Shown here piece after piece: positions 17,255 to 24,828 of a stretch of DNA of 64,000 nt (positions are counted from its first letter, which is position 1; the number at the start of each line of letters is the position of its first letter). The translations under genes were made by a program, and so were the position numbers. The DNA is from Actinoplanes lutulentus (GTDB lineage Bacteria > Actinomycetota > Actinomycetes > Mycobacteriales > Micromonosporaceae). The stretch lies in NCBI RefSeq assembly GCF_003259845.1, contig NZ_QLMJ01000013.1, forward strand, positions 124,001 to 188,000, written 5' to 3'. Under the pieces are notes generated by a model that was given only the letters and a program-made list of their open reading frames with translations, ran no database searches and was not told the DNA's origin.

Positions 17255-17617
17255 ATGAGTCTGGCGCTGGCCCCACTCGACGTGACCGTCGAGATCGAGG
17301 CAAACCTGCCCTGTCGTAAGTTCGACCCTGACCTGTGGTTCTCCGACGCCCCGGCCCAGCTGGAGCTGGCGAAGTCGCTCTGTGGCGACTGCCCGCTCCG
17401 CGTCGAGTGCCTCGCCGGAGCGGTGGAGCGTAGTGAGCCCTGGGGTGTCTGGGGTGGAGAGATCTTTGAGCGTGGCGCAGTCGTTCCGCGCAAGCGGCCC
17501 CGTGGCCGTCCCCGTAAGGCCGACGTCGCTCGCGACGCCGAGCTGGCCGTCGAGGTCGAGGAGCGGCTTGCCGCGAACGGTCTCGAGACCCGCAACTCGG
17601 TCCGCCTGGCGGCCTGA
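17255..17617 (+). CDS. whiB7: WhiB7 (WblC) antibiotic-response transcriptional regulator
   Basis: This 120-residue WhiB protein binds [4Fe-4S] through C20, C43, C46 and C52. The EPWGVWGGE turn (61-69) and a C-terminal AT-hook RPRGRPRK (81-88) identify WhiB7/WblC rather than other WhiB classes. It works with the primary sigma factor SigA to activate intrinsic resistance genes when translation is inhibited. GAGAGGTGA lies about 10 nt upstream of the ATG. The C-terminal tail past the AT-hook (about 30 residues) is longer than in M. tuberculosis. It sits behind an AT-rich-element promoter, uORF and attenuator, and next to uvrD2 as in mycobacteria. Confidence 0.95.
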   Translation: MSLALAPLDVTVEIEANLPCRKFDPDLWFSDAPAQLELAKSLCGDCPLRVECLAGAVERSEPWGVWGGEIFERGAVVPRKRPRGRPRKADVARDAELAVEVEERLAANGLETRNSVRLAA

Positions 17618-17633
17618 GATGAATTCCCTCCCC

Positions 17634-17834
17634 ATGACCGTGATTGATATCCGAAAGCCGAGTACCAAGATGACCCCGAACGGATCCACCAAGATGAGAC
17701 TCATCCACGAAGCGTTGTCGAGGGCCCGAATGCGAAGGCCTCAGAGCGAAGTCGCACCTGAGGCCTACCGCTCCGCCCGTCGTATCGCGATGGAAGCCCG
17801 CAACCGGGCCGGCCGCGAACTGGGCGGACTCTGA
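17634..17834 (+). CDS. Small basic conserved protein downstream of whiB7
   Basis: This 66-residue protein is rich in Arg and Lys (MTVIDIRKPSTKMTPNGSTK, then a helical RARMRR and RSARRIAMEARNRAGREL). An in-frame ATG at 17619, separated by one base from the whiB7 TGA, would add five residues and suggests translational coupling. I prefer the MTVIDIR start because similar short proteins in other actinomycetes begin there, from memory. Function unknown. A strong terminator follows, so it is the last gene of the whiB7 transcript. Confidence 0.7.
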   Translation: MTVIDIRKPSTKMTPNGSTKMRLIHEALSRARMRRPQSEVAPEAYRSARRIAMEARNRAGRELGGL

Positions 17835-17849
17835 CGACCACCAATAGAT

Positions 17850-17881
17850 AAAGGCCCGTCCGTTACAGCGGACGGGCCTTT
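17850..17881 (+). terminator. Intrinsic terminator after whiB7 unit
   Basis: AAAGGCCCGTCCG (17850-17862) pairs with CGGACGGGCCTTT (17869-17881), a 13-bp stem with T-tail. It also lies just past the end of the leftward ABC1 kinase gene and could act on both strands. Confidence 0.9.
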
Positions 17882-17897
17882 TCGATGTTTATCAATC

Positions 17898-19244
17898 TCA
17901 ATCAGTGAGAGCGAATCCCGGCAGCCACTCTTCGAGGATCTCCCGGTACGGGGCCTCCGCCTCGAGCTGACAGAGCACGCCGATCGATCCGAGCGTGACC
18001 CGGTGAATCAGGAGGTATGACGGCGGCAGGTTCAGCTTGCGGCTGAGCTGATAACCCGGGGAGCGCGGACTGCCCAGCCGGGTCGCCTCACCCCGGAGCC
18101 ACGCGCGGGTGAACCGGAACCGCTCCACCGCGATCGGCTCGATCATCGGCAGCAGGAAGTCCAGCACCGCCTGGGCGTCGATCTCCTCGTCGGGCTTGAT
18201 GAAGCCCTCGTCGCGCAGCCCGTCGACCACGTCCTTGGCGCGGCCGTCGAGAGCGAGCCGGACCAGGCGGCCGATCGGCTCGGGGTGGCCGTCCGGCAGA
18301 CGCGCCACGGCGCCGAAGTCGATCACTCCGAGGCGGCCGTCGGCGAGCAGCCGGAAGTTGCCGGGGTGCGGGTCGGCGTGCAGCAGCCCGGCCCGGCCGG
18401 GTGCGGAGAAGTGCAGGATCGCCATGAGCCGGCCGGCCTCGTCGCGCTCCTCGACGGTGCCGCCGCTGATCACGTCGGCCAGCGGTTTCCCGTCGACCCA
18501 CTCGGTGACCAGGATCCGGGGCGCGGACGCCACCACCCGGGGCACGAAGATATCCGGGTCATCCTGGTACGCCTCGGCGAACACCCGCTGGGTTTCCGCC
18601 TCCATCTCGTAGTCGAGCTCCTCGATGATCCGGTCCCGCAGCTCGGCGATCAGCGGTTTCACGTCCATGCCGGGCTGGATGATCTTGAACATCCCGGCCA
18701 GCCGGGAGAGCTGTTTCAGGTCGGCGACCAGCGCGTCCCCGGCGCCCGGGTATTGCACCTTCACGGCGACCGGCAGCAGTTTGGGTTTGCCGTTGCGGCG
18801 GGCCGGCGGCAGTTTCCAGACGGCGCGGTGCACCTGGCCGATGCTGGCCGCGGCGGCCGGGTTGTCGTCGAACTCGGCGAATTTGTCCCGCCAGTCCGGC
18901 CCCAGCTGCTCGGCGAGCGCCTTGTGCACGTTCGCCACCGGCATCGGTGGCGCCGCTTCCTGAAGCTTGGTCAGGGCCTGCCGGTACGGCCCGGCCATCT
19001 CGTCGGGCATCGCCGCCTCGAAGACCGACAGCGCCTGCCCGAATTTCATGGCACCGCCCTTGAGCTGGCCCAGGACGCTGAACAGCTGCTCGGCGGTGCG
19101 TTGCTGGATGTCCGCGGAAATGACGTCGGACGCGATGCCGACGGCACGCTTGCCGAGGCCCAGCGCGGTGCGCCCGGCGAACCCGAGGGGCAGCGCGGCC
19201 AGTTTGGCGGTCCGGGAAGCCGCGCGGCGGGGTATGTCGGTCAC
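17898..19244 (-). CDS. ABC1/AarF (UbiB-type) atypical kinase family protein
   Basis: This 448-residue UbiB/ABC1-family protein has the KxGQ motif (KFGQALSV, about residues 68-75), the Ala-rich loop replacing the Gly-rich loop (AAAASIGQVHRA), and the catalytic blocks DPHPGNFRLL and VIDFGAV. Family members support quinone or lipid metabolism, with ATPase rather than classical kinase activity. Orthologs next to whiB7 (Rv3197 in M. tuberculosis) have been linked to macrolide tolerance, which is from memory. It faces whiB7 convergently and is co-directional with the E1-like gene. Confidence 0.9.
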   Translation of the reverse strand: MTDIPRRAASRTAKLAALPLGFAGRTALGLGKRAVGIASDVISADIQQRTAEQLFSVLGQLKGGAMKFGQALSVFEAAMPDEMAGPYRQALTKLQEAAPPMPVANVHKALAEQLGPDWRDKFAEFDDNPAAAASIGQVHRAVWKLPPARRNGKPKLLPVAVKVQYPGAGDALVADLKQLSRLAGMFKIIQPGMDVKPLIAELRDRIIEELDYEMEAETQRVFAEAYQDDPDIFVPRVVASAPRILVTEWVDGKPLADVISGGTVEERDEAGRLMAILHFSAPGRAGLLHADPHPGNFRLLADGRLGVIDFGAVARLPDGHPEPIGRLVRLALDGRAKDVVDGLRDEGFIKPDEEIDAQAVLDFLLPMIEPIAVERFRFTRAWLRGEATRLGSPRSPGYQLSRKLNLPPSYLLIHRVTLGSIGVLCQLEAEAPYREILEEWLPGFALTD

Positions 19245-19271
19245 CAGATCATTGTGACCGACTTCCGGCGG

Positions 19272-20381
19272 CTACTCGGCCCGTCGTCTGGTGCTTTTGG
19301 GGATATGTGGTGAAGGTCCGGTGTGGGACCGGGCCCGCCGCTGGCAGTCACACCCCGGATGAGGCGGCCAGGTACGCCGCCGGAACCGGCCCGGCGCGGT
19401 GATCTCGACAGCCGCCCCGAGGGTTTCCGGCACTTCGCCGTCCAGGTGGGCGAGGACCTCGGCGGTCGCGTACGCCACGGCGGCGAGCAGGGTGGCGACA
19501 GTGCACGGCTCGGTGTCCGCTCCGGCCGACGGTGGCGCGCCCGGCCATCCGGCGTCCCGATCCTGACGATGCAGGTCGACACAGCGCAGACAGGGCCGTC
19601 CGCCGGCCGGCACCAGCGGGCCGATCACCGCGGCGCCGTCCCGGATGGCGACCACGAGATGCGGCTGGCGGCGCCCGGCGTGCGCGGCCGCCACCAGGGC
19701 GGCCGGCTCGTCGTGGGCCAGCTGGACGACCAGGTCGGCAACCGGGCGGCGGGTACCGTGCACGTCGGTGCCGGGCACGGTACGCAGGATCGCGGCGGCG
19801 ACCGCGGACCGGCGCGGGCTGCCGACGTCGGCCGTACCGAGCGGGCCGCCGGTGATCTCGCCGGCCCCGACCGTGCCGGAGAGGTCCGGGTGGACGTGCC
19901 CGACACCCGCTTCGGCGAGTGCCACCGCGATCGGGGCGCCGAGACGGCCCCGGCCGCTGAGCGCGACTCTGGAAGCCTGGCGGCGGCGCAGCACTCTCGC
20001 CGGGGACGGCCGGCCGGTGGGGCGGGAGACGGCGCTCAGGGCCAGCGCGGCGGCCTCACCGGTGAGCCGTGCGCGGGAGAGGGCCGGCAGGGTGGCCGGC
20101 AGCAGTGTTCCGGCGGGCAGCACGAGTCCGGCCTGGTGAAGCAGGTCGAGCAGGCTGCGTGCCTCGTCCGGGCGTACGCCGAGTTCGGCGGCGCGCAGGA
20201 GCACGGCGCGCTCTGATCGGATGCCGTCGAGGAGATCGAGGACCCGGGCGGCCCGGGGATCCGGGAACCGCAGGACCACGGCGTGCGCGGGATCCAGGCC
20301 GAGCTGGAGTTCACCGGGGTTACGCCAGATGCGCGGCAGCCCGGGAATCAGGGTCGGTCGCGGCAGCGGTGTCCGGGACAT
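19272..20381 (-). CDS. ThiF/E1-like protein, possibly TOMM-precursor-binding-protein-like; orphan
   Basis: This 369-residue protein (from the ATG at 20381) has an N-terminal PqqD/ocin-ThiF-like winged-helix region and then a Rossmann segment with GRGRLGAPIAVALAEAGV, the E1 nucleotide-binding start. Two Cys pairs near the C-terminus (PCLRCVDLH and HPGCDC) match the E1 zinc site. The acidic and arginine motifs of active E1 enzymes are hard to see, so adenylation activity is doubtful. No leader peptide, cyclodehydratase or ubiquitin-like partner is encoded nearby. A longer reading from a GTG at 20429 has no ribosome binding site. Co-oriented with the ABC1 kinase gene, 27 nt apart. Confidence 0.75.
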   Translation of the reverse strand: MSRTPLPRPTLIPGLPRIWRNPGELQLGLDPAHAVVLRFPDPRAARVLDLLDGIRSERAVLLRAAELGVRPDEARSLLDLLHQAGLVLPAGTLLPATLPALSRARLTGEAAALALSAVSRPTGRPSPARVLRRRQASRVALSGRGRLGAPIAVALAEAGVGHVHPDLSGTVGAGEITGGPLGTADVGSPRRSAVAAAILRTVPGTDVHGTRRPVADLVVQLAHDEPAALVAAAHAGRRQPHLVVAIRDGAAVIGPLVPAGGRPCLRCVDLHRQDRDAGWPGAPPSAGADTEPCTVATLLAAVAYATAEVLAHLDGEVPETLGAAVEITAPGRFRRRTWPPHPGCDCQRRARSHTGPSPHIPKSTRRRAE

Positions 20382-20421
20382 GGATGACAGGTTGTCACGG
20401 CAGCGCTGCGGAGCGGTGATG

Positions 20422-20491
20422 TTATCCACAGGCCCGCGAGGGCGCGTGCAGCTTTGTCCACAGGCTGAAGCGAGTTATCCACAGGTGGATA
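20422..20491 (+). other. Cluster of three phased DnaA boxes
   Basis: TTATCCACA (20422-20430), TTGTCCACA (20454-20462) and TTATCCACA (20475-20483) are all on the plus strand. Start-to-start distances are 32 and 21 bp, near three and two helical turns, so the boxes face the same side of the helix. The third is part of a palindrome TATCCAC-AG-GTGGATA (20476-20491). All three match the bacterial consensus exactly. It lies upstream of the E1-like gene. Confidence 0.7.
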
Positions 20492-20555
20492 GAGATCGCT
20501 CCGAACCACTCAACGTGATCGGGTGGCCACGGTTACGGGTGAACGGGTAAAGCCA

Positions 20556-20589
20556 CCGGGGAGGGCGACCATGTGGCTGCCCTCCCCGG
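20556..20589 (-). terminator. Hairpin terminator after the DUF5679 gene
   Basis: CCGGGGAGGGC pairs with GCCCTCCCCGG over 11 bp around a 12-nt loop, starting 6 nt beyond the stop codon on the minus strand. The T-tail is short. Confidence 0.7.
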
Positions 20590-20595
20590 AAGCGG

Positions 20596-20757
20596 TCACG
20601 CCTTGGCCTTGCCCAGGATCCGGTTCATGGTGGTCCCGCAGACAGGGCACTTGCCCTTGGCCATGTTCATGCCGGTCTTGGAGACTGCCACTTCGCCCTG
20701 GAAGTCGCGCTTTTCCTTGCACTTCACGCAGTAGCCGTTGTAAGTGGTGTCGGCCAC
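20596..20757 (-). CDS. DUF5679-type small zinc-ribbon protein
   Basis: This 53-residue protein has two CxxC knuckles: YCVKCKEKRDF near the N-terminus and KCPVCGTTMNRILGK at the C-terminus. This is the pattern of the actinobacterial DUF5679 family. GTG start with GAGGAGGAACC immediately upstream, an excellent ribosome binding site. A four-cysteine zinc site is predicted. The role is unknown; such proteins are often highly expressed. It is followed by a strong hairpin. Confidence 0.85.
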   Translation of the reverse strand: MADTTYNGYCVKCKEKRDFQGEVAVSKTGMNMAKGKCPVCGTTMNRILGKAKA

Positions 20758-20759
20758 GG

Positions 20760-21226
20760 TTCCTCCTCGTCGGTGTCGTCGGCCGCTCAGCCCGGTGCCT
20801 CGTTCGCGGCTACGGGTGCGAACCTCTCTGCGGCGCTGGACCGCGCGGCCACGCGGTTTGTGGCCACCCGTCCGGGGCGGTCACTTACCCAGGTCAGGCC
20901 GGTTCCATGTCAACGCAGTGTCGGCGGTGTCGCCGACGACGTGAGTGTGCCGGTCGAAGTGTCCTTTTGCGCCAGAATTGCCGAGACACGCCGACGATTG
21001 CCATCAGAAAGGCATAAAACAGACACCGGAGGCCTCGGTGGCCTGAGTCGAAGATGGTCTAGGTTGACGGGTGTCTCCGATGTTGCGGATGGGGAAATTT
21101 TTTTCGGGTATATGCGGCGGAACTGGGCATTTTCGGAGAAGCTCATTGCCAGTACTCTTGCGGTGACCAGGGGCTGGCGGATTAGCGTCTCAACGTGAAC
21201 CCGAATCAGGGCCGCGCGAGCCGGTA
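20760..21226. other. Intergenic region without a supported gene
   Basis: About 470 bp between divergent genes. Open frames here lack ribosome binding sites and have atypical composition. Base composition drops at 20990-21150 (for example GGGAAATTTTTTTCGGGTAT near 21090). TTGCCA (20999-21004) with CATAAA (21014-21019) has too short a spacer for a normal promoter. I see nothing else definite. Confidence 0.5.
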
Positions 21227-21763
21227 ATGGCTGCCCGCGTGCGCAAGCCTGTCGTTGAGGTGCGGCGCAGTCAGCGCCGGCGCCGGACGGTGTCCGCGTA
21301 CCGCGACGGTGAACGTGTCGTCGTGCTCATCCCGGACCGGTTCTCCCGGGCCGAGGAGACCGAGTGGGTCGAGCGGATGCTCGCCCGGCTGGCCGCCCGT
21401 GAGGAACGCCTGCGGTGCACCGACGCCGAGCTGCTGGCCCGCGCCAGGCGCCTGATAGCGCGATACCTCGCCGATCACGCCGACGTGGTGGTTCCGGCCA
21501 GCGTGCGATGGGTCACCAATCAGAACGGCCGCTGGGGCTCCTGCACCCCCGACGACGCGACCATCCGGATCTCGCACCGCATCCAGGAGATGCCCGAGTG
21601 GGTCGTCGACTACGTCGTCCTGCACGAGCTCGCCCACCTGGTCGTGCCGAGCCACAACGCCAGCTTCTGGGAGCTGGTGAACAGGTTCGGAAAAGCCGAG
21701 CGCGCCCGCGGTTACCTCGAGGGAGTGTCCGCGGCCGGAAACCTGGAGATGGTGGAGCACTAA
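21227..21763 (+). CDS. YgjP/DUF45-type M48-like metallopeptidase
   Basis: This 178-residue zinc peptidase fold protein has the HExxH motif in VLHELAHLVVPSHNASFW, with a downstream His (about 8 residues after) as third ligand. This is the signature of the YgjP/DUF45 metallopeptidases, here with a short basic N-terminal region (RKPVVEVRRSQRRRRTVSAYRDG). The substrate is unknown. The WGSC segment (NGRWGSCTPDDATIRISHR) is also family-typical. It precedes the DUF2064-like gene by 9 nt. Confidence 0.88.
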   Translation: MAARVRKPVVEVRRSQRRRRTVSAYRDGERVVVLIPDRFSRAEETEWVERMLARLAAREERLRCTDAELLARARRLIARYLADHADVVVPASVRWVTNQNGRWGSCTPDDATIRISHRIQEMPEWVVDYVVLHELAHLVVPSHNASFWELVNRFGKAERARGYLEGVSAAGNLEMVEH

Positions 21764-21772
21764 GCTTTGGCC

Positions 21773-22369
21773 GTGTTACGGCGCTTGGTGGTGACGTTGC
21801 TGGTCCCGGTCCCGTGGAGCCCGCCCGGAGTGGAGCTCCGGGCCTGGCGTGCCGCCCTGGCCGAGGACGTGGTCGACCTGCTCGCCCGGCTGTCGGCGGC
21901 CGACGCCGCGATCGCCGCCGGGCCGGGTGACCATGAGCTGGCCGAGGAGATCGCCTGGCCGGGGATGAAGATCTACGACGTGCCGGCGCCGACCCTGCTG
22001 CCGGTGCTGGCGGCCGCGGCCGCCGACGGTTACGACCAGGCCGCCGTGATCGCCGCGGACGCGCCGGACGTGCCCGGCATGACCCTGGGAAAACTTCTCC
22101 AGCCGCTGGACAGCAAGTCGATCGCGGTGGCGCCCGGCGGGCCCAGCGGTGGAGCGCTCGGCGTCGCGACCAATCTGCCCGCGCCGGAGTGGCTCGTCGA
22201 CCTCGACCTGGACAGCGCGACGCCACAGCTGCTGCGCAGGAACGCACCGACGCCCGGCGAGGTCACCTCGACCGCGCAGTGGCGCCGTCTGCGTGGCCCG
22301 GCCGAGCTGGCCACGCTGGACACCGCCTTGGAGGGCTGGGACAACACCCGGGCCCTCCTCGGCGGCTGA
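21773..22369 (+). CDS. DUF2064-like (glycosyltransferase A fold) protein
   Basis: This 198-residue protein begins with a short hydrophobic strand (VVTLLVPVPWSPPG) and holds AAVIAADAPDVPGMTLGKLLQPL, which matches the nucleotide-sugar-like motif region of DUF2064/GT-A proteins (GSDVPGL... in others). Catalytic function is unassigned and the match is partial. GTG at 21773 is preceded by TAAGCT at 21761-21766, so a leaderless transcript is possible although the gene is only 9 nt beyond the M48 gene. It ends 1 nt before the end of the convergent metalloprotease gene. Confidence 0.7.
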   Translation: MLRRLVVTLLVPVPWSPPGVELRAWRAALAEDVVDLLARLSAADAAIAAGPGDHELAEEIAWPGMKIYDVPAPTLLPVLAAAAADGYDQAAVIAADAPDVPGMTLGKLLQPLDSKSIAVAPGGPSGGALGVATNLPAPEWLVDLDLDSATPQLLRRNAPTPGEVTSTAQWRRLRGPAELATLDTALEGWDNTRALLGG

Positions 22370-22370
22370 A

Positions 22371-23606
22371 TCAGTCCTCTTTCGGCCCGTCGCCCAGGTT
22401 GTCCAGCTCGCTGATGTCCCAGTCGGAACGGCCGGCCGCGAAGGTCTCCGGGCTGGCGAAGTCCTCGTCGGTGGGCAGCAGGTCGGGGTGGTCCCAGAGC
22501 GCGTCCCGGCCCGGGATGCCCCGTTGCTCGGCCACCGACGCCCACAGGACGCCGGCCTCACGCAGCCGGCGGGGCCGGAGCTCGAGGCCGACCAGGGCGG
22601 CGAAGGTCTGCTCCGCCGGACCGCCGGCACCCCGGCGGCGGCGGAACGCCTCGCCGAGCGCGGCCACCGACGGCAGCCGGTCGGCCGCGGCGGCGTCGAC
22701 CACGTGGCCGACCCAGCCCTCGACCAGCGCCAGCGCCGTTTCCAGCCGGGCCAGGCTGGCTTTCTGCTGCGGGGTGTCCTCAGGAGTGAAGATGCCCTCG
22801 AGCGCCATCTGCTGCATCGACTCGGGATCGCTCGGGTCGACCCGGCTCATCGCGTCCTCGATCGCCTCGCGGTTCACGGTGATGCCGTTCGCGTACGTCT
22901 CGACGGCGCTCAGCACGTGTGACCGGAGCCACGGGACGTGCCCGAAGAGCCGCTGGTGTGCGGCCTCACGCAACGCCACGTAAAGGCGTACCTGGTCCTC
23001 GGGAAGTTCGAGGCCGGAACCGTACGCCTTGATGTTGGAAGGGATGAGCGCGGCCGTTCCGGCCGGGCCGAGCGGAAGCCCGATGTCGCCGGCCGAGAGC
23101 ACCTCGGCGGCGAGCTGGCCGAAAGCCTGCCCGAGCTGCCCGCCGAAGAGGGCGCCGCCGAGCGTCGCCACCATCGACTGCATCGGGCCCAGCTGGGCGC
23201 GGGCCTCCTCGGGCACGAGGTCGCCCATCGCGCCCACCATGCGGCCGGCGATCGGCTCGCACAGCTTTTTCCACACGTCGAGAGTGTTGTAGATCCACTC
23301 GTTGCGGTTCCACGCGACGGCCTTGTGGACGCCGCTCGGAAGGGCTGTCACCGGGTCGAGCCAGAGGTCGGCGAGCCGCAGAGCCTCCTCGACCTGGTGG
23401 CGCTCCAGCATGTTCACCGAGGGATCGCCGGACGCCGAGAGCTGGCTGGCGGCGACCTGCCGGGCCAGGTCCCAGTTGACCGGGCCGTTTCCGGGCGCGG
23501 CGAACATCTGTTGCAGCTGCGCCATGAACTGCTGCATCTGCTGCGGGTCGGAGGGGTCGGGCGGCTGAGCGCCCGGCAGGGAGAAGCCGAACGGGATATC
23601 AGGCAC
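22371..23606 (-). CDS. Zinc-dependent metalloprotease-family protein (DUF2342-like)
   Basis: This 411-residue protein has the family core REAAHQRLFGHVPWLRSHV, containing ExxxH-like potential metal ligands, and the Gln/Met-rich N-terminus (PQQMQQFMAQLQQMF). It resembles the actinobacterial family called zinc-dependent metalloprotease (Rv3195-like), whose activity has not been clearly shown. GTG start at 23606. Neighbours, PDZ-Lon protease and UPF0182, are the same as Rv3194c and Rv3193c in M. tuberculosis. The acidic C-terminal tail has no fold I recognise. Confidence 0.85.
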   Translation of the reverse strand: MPDIPFGFSLPGAQPPDPSDPQQMQQFMAQLQQMFAAPGNGPVNWDLARQVAASQLSASGDPSVNMLERHQVEEALRLADLWLDPVTALPSGVHKAVAWNRNEWIYNTLDVWKKLCEPIAGRMVGAMGDLVPEEARAQLGPMQSMVATLGGALFGGQLGQAFGQLAAEVLSAGDIGLPLGPAGTAALIPSNIKAYGSGLELPEDQVRLYVALREAAHQRLFGHVPWLRSHVLSAVETYANGITVNREAIEDAMSRVDPSDPESMQQMALEGIFTPEDTPQQKASLARLETALALVEGWVGHVVDAAAADRLPSVAALGEAFRRRRGAGGPAEQTFAALVGLELRPRRLREAGVLWASVAEQRGIPGRDALWDHPDLLPTDEDFASPETFAAGRSDWDISELDNLGDGPKED

Positions 23607-23696
23607 GTCCCCAACGGTACGCGCGAAATGCCACGAGCGGACTGAGGGCGGTATCAGCTCAGAGAGAACTCAGGGTGGGTAGGTACTCTCACGCGC

Positions 23697-24725
23697 ATGA
23701 GACGTCGAGGTGTCACCGTCATCCTCGGTGCCCTGATCACCGCACTGCTGGCAGCCGGTGTCATGGTCGCGCCCCTGCCGTACGTGGTGCTGAAGCCCGG
23801 ACCCACGGTCAACACACTCGGCTCGGACAACGGCACCGAGGTCATCCAGGTCAAGAAGGGCGAGACCTCGACCTCCAAGGGCCAGCTACGCCTCACCACG
23901 GTGAACGTGCAGTCGAAGGTCGAGCTGGTCTGGGCCATCCAGGGCTGGCTGAGCGGCGAGGACGCGGTCGTCCCGCGCGAGCTGATCTACCCGCCGGACC
24001 AGAGCGAGAAGCAGGTCCAGGAGCAGAACGCCCAGGAGTGGAAACAGTCGCAGACCAGCGCCGAGACGGTCGCGCTGCGCGAGCTGGGTTACCCCGTCCT
24101 GACTTCGGTGCGCAAGGTCACGACCGGTGGCGCCGCCGAGGGCAAGCTCGTCGCCGGTGACGTGATCACTGCGGTCGACGGCACCACGATCGAGGACCCG
24201 TCCCAGGTCACCGAGCTGGTCCGGGCCAAGCCCGCCGGCACGTCGCTGACCGTCGGTTACCAGCGTGACGGCAAGGCCGGTACCGCTCAGATCACCACGA
24301 AGACCGCAGACGGTGACGACACCCCCCGGCTCGGCATCGAGATCGAGACCACCCAGCCGAACCCGTTCGACATCGAGATCGACCTCGACAAGATCGGCGG
24401 ACCGAGCGCCGGGCTGATGTTCTCCCTCGGCATCATCGACAAGCTCAAGCCCGAGGACCTCACCGGCGGCAAGGTGATCGCGGGCACCGGAACCATCGAC
24501 GACAACGGTAACGTTGGCCCGATCGGCGGCATCCCGCAGAAGCTGGTGGGAGCCAAGGACGCAGGCGCCGAGCTCTTCCTGGTGCCCAAGGACAACTGCG
24601 CGGAAGCGCTTCGCAACGCGGTGACCGGTCTGCCCATGGCGGAGGTCGCCACGGTGGACGATGCGCTCACCGCGCTCGCGACATTTACCTCAGGCGGGAC
24701 CCCGAAGCCCTGTACGGCTTCGTGA
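23697..24725 (+). CDS. Membrane-anchored PDZ domain and Lon-type S16 protease
   Basis: This 342-residue protein has an N-terminal signal anchor (VTVILGALITALLAAGVMVAPLPYVV), an extracellular PDZ domain (about 125-215, GGAAEGKLVAGDVITAVDG) and a Lon-like catalytic domain. The Ser-Lys dyad is visible: Ser in GGPSAGLMFSLG and Lys in IGGIPQKLVGAKDAG. Family YlbL/Rv3194c. It probably degrades misfolded exported proteins. ATG start; ribosome binding site is weak (AGGTAG upstream). It is co-directional with UPF0182. Confidence 0.92.
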   Translation: MRRRGVTVILGALITALLAAGVMVAPLPYVVLKPGPTVNTLGSDNGTEVIQVKKGETSTSKGQLRLTTVNVQSKVELVWAIQGWLSGEDAVVPRELIYPPDQSEKQVQEQNAQEWKQSQTSAETVALRELGYPVLTSVRKVTTGGAAEGKLVAGDVITAVDGTTIEDPSQVTELVRAKPAGTSLTVGYQRDGKAGTAQITTKTADGDDTPRLGIEIETTQPNPFDIEIDLDKIGGPSAGLMFSLGIIDKLKPEDLTGGKVIAGTGTIDDNGNVGPIGGIPQKLVGAKDAGAELFLVPKDNCAEALRNAVTGLPMAEVATVDDALTALATFTSGGTPKPCTAS

Positions 24726-24828
24726 TCCCGCACCGGTAGTGACGAGACAGTTCTGCCGCGTATAGAAGCTGGATGCGACATCGTAAGGTGAAACACCGGC
24801 CAGACGAAGTGTGGAGCCAACGTTGGTC

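Noticed and set aside
19272-20429. RiPP (azole-forming) biosynthetic cluster
   Set aside because: No precursor peptide, dehydrogenase or YcaO gene is near the ThiF-like protein.
20422-20491. Replication origin
   Set aside because: Only three DnaA boxes, no AT-rich unwinding region and none of the genes that usually neighbour oriC.
20773-21198. 141-codon frame in the gap before the M48 gene
   Set aside because: AT-richer DNA without codon bias, no ribosome binding site and stops in relatives cannot be checked. Not called.
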